Shown: in pieces, positions 6,229 through 10,924 of the stretch
Layout of the letters: every line of letters starts with the position of its first letter
Numbering within the stretch: the stretch's first letter is position 1
Origin: Gammaproteobacteria bacterium
Lineage (GTDB): Bacteria; Pseudomonadota; Gammaproteobacteria; Pseudomonadales; Cellvibrionaceae
Length of the DNA stretch: 10,924 bases
NCBI GenBank assembly: GCA_021151625.1
Contig: JAGKWY010000117.1
Span: 1-10,924 of the forward strand
Direction: 5' to 3'
Program-made: the position numbers and the translations under genes
The notes under the pieces: model-generated
Databases searched by the model: none
Seen by the model: only the letters and a program-made list of their open reading frames with translations
Told to the model about the DNA's origin: nothing

Positions 6229-9141
6229 TCAATCTACCGAGTCAAAGGGATTGTTGTAATAAGCCGCGCGTATATCCAGCCATTCCGATAATAATTTCAA
6301 TTCACTGGTATTTAAAAAACCGCGGTGATCGACTGTTTCTTCAGCAGCATTGAACGAATTAAAGCGCCCGAAAAATCTTGCACTTGCCCGCGCGCCACCA
6401 ACTGACATACTCGAGTCAACTCCCTCCTGAAAAGTAAGTGGGATAGGATTGCCAGTAGCATCCAATACCAGCACAGTTTCCACTTGGCCCTGCGAGTTAG
6501 TTATGTCCTGTTGCACAAAGGGGCAATCGGTGACGCCTTCACAGGTGGGATTGCCCTCAGCATCCAGTGTTACCGCACACTCGGGAATCGAATCGTCATC
6601 CACCTCAAATTCACACACCGGAATATTGTCGGTCAGGCCGGCGCCATCATCAGTCAGCACCTGACGCAAATCATCGGTCAGCAATTCATGATAGGAAGTG
6701 ATGTGATTGTTGTTCACGTCCGAGGCCTGATTGGTCAACTCTAGCTGACCGGCAGGAATCTGTACAAGCGTGTTGCCAATGTTATCCACGCCATCGCGAC
6801 TATGGCAGCCAGTGCAGCGGCGTTCAACCGCGTTAACCATGCGGCTGCGCTCCCACAATGGCTGGATATGGGTTTCGTAATTGATGATGACGCGGCACAA
6901 ACTATTCCAGCCATCCGGCTCCATGCAGGCCTCGGAAGTGGGGGCATTGATTTGCGTAGGGTCGTCCGCCAAAGCGGAATAGCGGTATTCAAAACTGGCT
7001 TCGCGGGCGCGCACTGCCGGGTCAGTCCATTCATCATTAAAAACAATGTCTACACTGGGCGCACGTTGGGCAACAGGGGCGCAGCTTGCGGCGTTACCCG
7101 GCGTCAGGCAAAACGCCGAGCGGGTCGCAAATTCAGCCATGGTCTCACCCATAGTCGGGGTGATGGGTGTACCCAAGGCATCGAAACGCAAGGTATTGAG
7201 GAAAGCGAGCCCACTGGTAGCCGCCCCCCTGTTCAGGGCTGCGGCTTCTGCATCGGCACGACCATGGGCGACATCATTCTGGTTGTTGTGGCAACCGTTG
7301 CATTCGCGCACTTCACCCGGGCGCAGCTGCAGCCAATTGTTGTGGACCGGGCTGATACGACGACCATTCGCATCTAACACTTCAATGGTGAAGGCAACAT
7401 CGGCCGGGACTTTCACCTTGACCGAACCATCCGGCTCTATGGGTGCATAACCGAGGATTTCACGCATTACGCCGCCACTTACACCAAAGGCATCATTATC
7501 AAAATCGAGCGTGTCTTCATCCGGCATGGATACCGCTTTGATCAACCGCAGGAAACGTGCCGGGCGCTGACTGGCCGGAGCGGCAGCCATGGAGGCCAAA
7601 TCTGCCGGGGCACTATTCACACCGTAGCGAATAAAACTGCCATCCATATCGTAGACGCTGCGAATATGCAGCACACCCACAGCTTCACGCGCCAGATCCA
7701 CATCCAGTGTCGAACGGAAATAGGTTGGCGGGGTGATTTTTTCCAGCGACACCGCATCGGTGTAGATAAATCCGTCTTTCGCCAGCACTACCGGTTGCTG
7801 GGTTTGCGCCGCTATGTTGTAGATCCAGATACCGTAGAAAGGATCAGCCTCGCGGATATCCGGAATCGCCCTATTGGTTGCAGTGCAGGGCAGTAACCTA
7901 AGCGTGACCGGCTCTTCCAAACGGCACTGACTCCAGCTCACCAACAGGCGATTGGTGCCATCGTAAAGCGGATAGAGGGACGCAAAACGGCCGTGTTCGG
8001 AAATTTCATTTTCGCCCTCGCGGATATTTACCGGCAGTATGGATATACGGCTCTGGCCAGTTGCATCTCCACCGCTAGCACCCGGCACTGCGCGATTGCT
8101 TTCACTGAAATGAGCGCCGTCAATCACCACCATATCGCCCCCCAGCAATGCGCCACTGGGTTTCAGAATGCCAGCAATGCGCCCGTCAGGCATGGGGTTC
8201 AGGTGGAACAGGCGCGGCGTACTTTGGGTCGCATCTTCCGGCTCGCCGTTCAGGCTGTTGTAGCCGTAGTAGATCTGGCTGTTGGAGCCGTCAGGGTTCA
8301 CGGTATAAAAACTCAGGTTGTCGTGGTTGCCCATGTGATCCCAGCGCGTGTAGAACACCCGGCCATCCGGCAACAGCCCGGGCTGGATATCGTGACTCTG
8401 GTTGTAGGTGATCTGCTGGATGTCAGTGCCGTCATCCTTCATGGTGTGCAGTACATAGGCGGGGCGATTGCGATTATCTTCGGTGCCGGCGGAATATTGC
8501 GGCTTGCCATCATCCAGCAAAATCGCCTTGCTGCGCGATTGGCGGGTAGAGGCAAACAGGATACGACCATCAGGCAAGTAGCGCGGCGCTACGTCCTGGC
8601 CAGCTTCGGCAACTATGTCAGTGCTGATAATGCGGCGCAGCACCTTGCTCTGCAGGTGGTACTCCCAGATATTCCAGGTGGGCTGGTCTTCGTCATCGGC
8701 ATCAGGAATCTCGGGTGCGCGCATGGCAAATACCAGACGATTACCATCCGGGTGAACCGAGACATCTTTTACGTCATACAGGGGACCATCCGGGTAGTCA
8801 TCCACCGGAAAGTCTTCTTTGGGGAATGCAGCCGAGGTGATATCCACCGGCGTTGCCTGGGCGGTAGCGCGCTCTTTCAGGATAAGTTTGGCACCGGGGT
8901 TAAAGGCATCCGGCTCAAAGACATCGGGAAATACCGGATTGTCATTTTCATCCACCGGAATGGGGCGCTCGACATAGGCGATTGGCAAGTCCACCACCAC
9001 CGGGTCAGGCTTTTGCCCACCATCGGCACCGCCACCTCCACCGCCACCACACCCAATCAATGCACTCGCTGCGAAAACTGCAGCCAATGATGCCCCTGAT
9101 CCCCGTGCACAAGCACAGCGGGGCGATAAAAATTCCTTCAT
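6229..9141 (-). CDS. HzsA-related di-heme lipoprotein with TolB-like propeller
   Basis: A first-gene giant of about 970 residues. A lipobox LIG-C31 is followed by seven glycines, so it is a lipoprotein, with no Asp at +2 and thus likely outer-membrane. Residues from about 120 hold PD40/TolB-like propeller repeats (HPDGNRLVFA, LPDGRILFAS, LPDGRVFYTR, MPDGRIAGI). A bridging part with APIEPDGSVKVKVPA leads to the first heme motif C614-NGC-H618; the second is C776-TGC-H780. A C-terminal helix with SELKLLSEWLD is typical of cytochrome c domains. Propeller plus two such hemes is the plan of the hydrazine synthase alpha-subunit family (HzsA-related), but there are no HzsB/C partners, so hydrazine synthesis is not implied. 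The start is uncertain: ATG 9141 gives the most compact signal; ATG 9174 and TTG 9222 are alternatives. None has a good RBS. Confidence 0.85.
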   Translation of the reverse strand: MKEFLSPRCACARGSGASLAAVFAASALIGCGGGGGGGADGGQKPDPVVVDLPIAYVERPIPVDENDNPVFPDVFEPDAFNPGAKLILKERATAQATPVDITSAAFPKEDFPVDDYPDGPLYDVKDVSVHPDGNRLVFAMRAPEIPDADDEDQPTWNIWEYHLQSKVLRRIISTDIVAEAGQDVAPRYLPDGRILFASTRQSRSKAILLDDGKPQYSAGTEDNRNRPAYVLHTMKDDGTDIQQITYNQSHDIQPGLLPDGRVFYTRWDHMGNHDNLSFYTVNPDGSNSQIYYGYNSLNGEPEDATQSTPRLFHLNPMPDGRIAGILKPSGALLGGDMVVIDGAHFSESNRAVPGASGGDATGQSRISILPVNIREGENEISEHGRFASLYPLYDGTNRLLVSWSQCRLEEPVTLRLLPCTATNRAIPDIREADPFYGIWIYNIAAQTQQPVVLAKDGFIYTDAVSLEKITPPTYFRSTLDVDLAREAVGVLHIRSVYDMDGSFIRYGVNSAPADLASMAAAPASQRPARFLRLIKAVSMPDEDTLDFDNDAFGVSGGVMREILGYAPIEPDGSVKVKVPADVAFTIEVLDANGRRISPVHNNWLQLRPGEVRECNGCHNNQNDVAHGRADAEAAALNRGAATSGLAFLNTLRFDALGTPITPTMGETMAEFATRSAFCLTPGNAASCAPVAQRAPSVDIVFNDEWTDPAVRAREASFEYRYSALADDPTQINAPTSEACMEPDGWNSLCRVIINYETHIQPLWERSRMVNAVERRCTGCHSRDGVDNIGNTLVQIPAGQLELTNQASDVNNNHITSYHELLTDDLRQVLTDDGAGLTDNIPVCEFEVDDDSIPECAVTLDAEGNPTCEGVTDCPFVQQDITNSQGQVETVLVLDATGNPIPLTFQEGVDSSMSVGGARASARFFGRFNSFNAAEETVDHRGFLNTSELKLLSEWLDIRAAYYNNPFDSVD
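6802..6816 (-). other. CxxCH heme-binding motif 2 (CTGCH)
   Basis: Codons for Cys-Thr-Gly-Cys-His, residues 776-780 of the HzsA-related protein, in the context VERRCTGCHSRDG. It lies ahead of the family's C-terminal helix and marks the second cytochrome c-like domain. Confidence 0.8.
7288..7302 (-). other. CxxCH heme-binding motif 1 (CNGCH)
   Basis: Codons for Cys-Asn-Gly-Cys-His, residues 614-618 of the HzsA-related protein. The preceding PGEVRE and the following HNNQ match the heme-attachment context of that family. Heme attachment requires periplasmic cytochrome c maturation. Confidence 0.8.
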
Positions 9142-9357
9142 TCGGGATAGAAAACAACCCAATTCGCGTTTCATAAGCCACTGCCGAAAAATGTAAAAAA
9201 GCGATTTGTTGCGTCTATTCAAAAGCTACGCCAACCAGAGTGTGACCCACAAATTCTAGCCAAGGGCGCGACATCCATCTGATTCTGCCAAACGCAATGT
9301 GAACCGCGTCGCGCATTCTCTGAGGCGACACTATTTTTAACTCACTGGAGGCCCTAC

Positions 9358-9393
9358 ATGAACCAGTTCACACCTTGCCGATCCACAACCTAA
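9358..9393 (+). CDS. Possible 11-codon leader or micro-ORF
   Basis: ATG at 9358 follows a perfect GGAGG (9347-9351) with a 6-base spacer, better than any RBS in the operon. The frame codes for MNQFTPCRSTT and stops at 9391-9393. It is too short for a fold and has no run of one amino acid as in classical attenuator leaders. It could be a leader peptide for the + strand gene, 287 bases downstream, a decayed gene start, or chance. Confidence 0.3.
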   Translation: MNQFTPCRSTT

Positions 9394-9414
9394 AGTGACA
9401 ATTTGTGCCACTTT
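9392..9414 (+). repeat. Imperfect hairpin directly after the micro-ORF
   Basis: AAAGTG (9392-9397) pairs with CACTTT (9409-9414); inside it ACA and TGT can pair with a 2-base bulge. The hairpin begins within the stop codon of the micro-ORF and is followed by a short T/C stretch. It could act as a weak terminator or attenuator, or be a binding site. Confidence 0.3.
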
Positions 9415-9679
9415 TCCTGCTTATTGAAATCCGATTAACGGCAAGTTCGACTTCGCGCAAAAGCGCTAAACTTCTCACTTGTAGAGTGATAAGAGACGTC
9501 TCCCGGAAGGAGAAGAGAGAACTGATTCTAATTCTGGCAAGCTGCTTCCCCCTGGCAATTTTTACCGCCGTTGTTCGGCATAGTCGCTGCATAGCGCCCC
9601 CTAAAAACAACCGTGATCAAAACAGCTAAATTTTGAACAACCAATGTTGCCACCAATACGGCACAAGCCGGGAGCTACC

Positions 9680-10918
9680 GTGATTATTCCCCCAACCCGC
9701 CTGTTACGCAGGCTGACCCACTACCTGCCTATCGGACTGCTCGCCTTCACGCTGGCAGCTACCGATGCCAACGCCGGATCGCGCGAACAGGCCCTGCAAA
9801 TCCACAACCGCGTTGCCGGTGTTCCACCCACTGAAACTGTGCTGCTGCAAATGGCCGCGCAAATTGATGCAGGCCAAACTGCCGAAGCAGTGAAGATCGC
9901 CATGAACAACGAGGCTTTCTACAGTGTCACCCTTAAGAATATGGCGACTCCCTGGACCAACCGCGACCAGACAGTCTTTGCGCCGCTCAATGACTATGTG
10001 GCGACTATTATCGGCCTGGTGCGCGATAACGCCGACTTCCGTACCGCGCTCTATGACGATGTGATCTACACCAGCAACGCCTCCGGTTTACCGGCCTACT
10101 CGAACGGCAACAACAGCCACTACGAAGCGATTGAAAGCCAGGGCGTGAGCCTGAAAGACACGCTGGTGCGCCGCACCCAATCCGGCCTCAATGGTCTGCC
10201 GGCTGATGCCACCTCCGGGGTGATTACCAGTCGCGCGGCAGCCAAGGCGTTTTTTATTGCCGGCACCAACCGCGCCATGTTCCGCTTCACCCTGGTTAAC
10301 CATTTGTGCCGCGACCTGGAACAGGTGCACGACACCTCGCTGGTGCCGGACTTTATCCGTCAGGATGTGAGCCGCAGCCCCGGTGGCGATAGCCGCGTGT
10401 TCCTCAACAACTGCATTGGCTGCCACAATGGCATGGATCCTATGGCGAAAGCTTACGCCTATTACGATTACGAATTCGATATAAATGCCGATCCCGATGG
10501 CATCAACGGCAGTATCCACTACAACACCGAAGGCACCCTCGACCCGGATACCAATTCACGGGTGGAGAAGAAGTACCGCATTAACAGCTCCACCTTCAAA
10601 CCCGGCTATGTCACTACCAATGACGACTGGCTCAACTACTGGCGCAAAGGCCAGAACAGTTATCTGGGTTGGGGCTGGAATTCGTCTGCACTGACCGGCA
10701 GTGGCACCGGCGCCAAAACCATGAATATGGAACTGGCCCACTCCAAAGCTTTTGCCAGTTGCCAGGTGGAAAAAGTGTTTCAGAACGTGTGCCTGCGCAA
10801 ACCGGGCGATGCTACCGACCGCGCCAAGATCGAGGAATTTACCCAGAACTTTGCCGCCAATAACTACCAGTTGAAGCAGGTATTTATCGATACCGCCAAC
10901 TACTGCAAAGGCCAATAA
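9680..10918 (+). CDS. Exported protein with one CxxCH heme motif (DUF1588-like core)
   Basis: I chose GTG 9680 because GGAG lies 5 bases upstream and the product (412 residues) then starts with a clean signal peptide: TRLLRR, hydrophobic core, cut at ANA-G. The ATG at 9644 adds 12 residues without an RBS. The protein is periplasmic. An N-terminal helical part (HNRVAGVPP, then MNNEAFY, LKNMATPWTN) precedes the motif C245-IGC-H249 in NNCIGCHNGMDPMAKAY. That CxxCH.xMDP.A pattern recalls the core of DUF1588-type planctomycete cytochrome proteins. Further cysteines lie in HLCRDL, FASCQVEKVFQNVC and at the C-terminus (NYCKGQ), probably in disulfides. I do not recognise a characterised homologue. 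It is divergent from the heme lipoprotein operon and likely shares its pathway; a new RBS at its stop codon points to a cotranscribed gene. Confidence 0.75.
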   Translation: MIIPPTRLLRRLTHYLPIGLLAFTLAATDANAGSREQALQIHNRVAGVPPTETVLLQMAAQIDAGQTAEAVKIAMNNEAFYSVTLKNMATPWTNRDQTVFAPLNDYVATIIGLVRDNADFRTALYDDVIYTSNASGLPAYSNGNNSHYEAIESQGVSLKDTLVRRTQSGLNGLPADATSGVITSRAAAKAFFIAGTNRAMFRFTLVNHLCRDLEQVHDTSLVPDFIRQDVSRSPGGDSRVFLNNCIGCHNGMDPMAKAYAYYDYEFDINADPDGINGSIHYNTEGTLDPDTNSRVEKKYRINSSTFKPGYVTTNDDWLNYWRKGQNSYLGWGWNSSALTGSGTGAKTMNMELAHSKAFASCQVEKVFQNVCLRKPGDATDRAKIEEFTQNFAANNYQLKQVFIDTANYCKGQ

Positions 10919-10924
10919 GGGGAA
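10917..10924 (+). promoter_or_regulatory. Shine-Dalgarno of a downstream gene at the window edge
   Basis: AAGGGGAA begins within the stop codon (TAA, 10916-10918) of the heme-protein gene. It is a good Shine-Dalgarno with no hairpin between, so a cotranscribed gene probably starts just past the window. Confidence 0.45.

Larger units (their letters stand above)
9142..9679. other. Divergent control region between the operon and the heme protein gene
   Basis: About 540 bases separate the two divergent genes. It should hold the operon promoter (- strand) and the promoter of the CxxCH gene (+ strand). I find no sigma70 boxes I trust; TAGAAT near 9253-9258 on the - strand is a possible -10 without a matching -35. 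The region contains a strong-SD mini-ORF (9358-9393), a hairpin at 9392-9414 and a 10-bp palindrome GAGACGTCTC at 9493-9502. A + frame at 9405-9629 with a hydrophobic segment lacks a ribosome binding site and is not called. Confidence 0.5.

Noticed and set aside
7993..9090. Long + strand frame of 365 codons opposite the HzsA-like gene
   Set aside because: It lies wholly antisense to a gene with clear lipobox, propeller repeats and heme motifs. Its product is low-complexity (Val/Ile/Ala/His/Arg) with no domain, as expected of a shadow frame.
9142..9222. Extension of the HzsA-like gene to TTG 9222 or ATG 9174
   Set aside because: Both add a long polar or mixed stretch before the signal peptide and lack a ribosome binding site. 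ATG 9141 gives a normal lipoprotein signal, though 9174 cannot be excluded.
9405..9629. 74-codon + frame with a hydrophobic segment in the divergent region
   Set aside because: Its start has no Shine-Dalgarno. The AAGGAG inside it is followed by no ATG, GTG or TTG at a useful distance.
1..10924. CRISPR array, tRNA, rRNA, insertion sequence or phage attachment site
   Set aside because: I saw no regularly spaced direct repeats, no cloverleaf or rRNA sequence, no transposase frame and no terminal inverted repeats with target duplications.

Overview
The window looks like chromosomal DNA of a Gram-negative gammaproteobacterium. A marine or soil polysaccharide degrader of the Cellvibrio/Saccharophagus/Teredinibacter type would fit. 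The reasons are the number of secreted and outer-membrane proteins, a glycine-tract lipoprotein anchor, C-terminal aromatic residues on the beta-barrels, and moderate GC coding DNA. The genus is an inference; no rRNA, tRNA or marker gene is present.

Left part (1-2900): an intergenic region with a perfect operator-like inverted repeat (152-167) precedes a secreted CE1-like alpha/beta-hydrolase esterase on the + strand (317-1288). An 11-bp hairpin separates it from a convergent small secreted protein with four cysteines (1360-1677, - strand). After an AT-rich intergenic stretch comes a stand-alone ABC-type AAA ATPase (2059-2829, +). These genes look functionally unrelated to the rest, and the 1700-2830 part is visibly more AT-rich.

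Central part (2861-9141, - strand): one tight operon of six genes, read right to left. In order they are: a large HzsA-related di-heme lipoprotein with a TolB-like propeller; an SH3 plus beta-barrel protein; a second barrel protein with an acidic linker; a TlpA-like thiol-disulfide protein; a very small DUF4266 lipoprotein ending in Gly-Gly-Gly-Cys-Gly-Cys-Asn; and a DUF3570 outer-membrane barrel. Junctions are +6, -31, +27, -4 and -14 nt, so most neighbours are translationally coupled. A good intrinsic terminator (2861-2893) closes the operon.

Right part (9142-10924): a 540-bp divergent control region with a strong-SD 11-codon mini-ORF, then a + strand exported protein with one CxxCH heme motif (9680-10918). 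A fresh Shine-Dalgarno overlaps its stop, so at least one more gene follows outside the window.

Taken together, the operon and the divergent gene look like an uncharacterised cell-envelope redox system. Heme proteins and a thioredoxin-like protein would act in the periplasm, with up to three barrels and two lipoproteins at the outer membrane. The DUF4266 CGC tail is a plausible thiol or metal centre served by the TlpA protein. Its substrate cannot be told from sequence.
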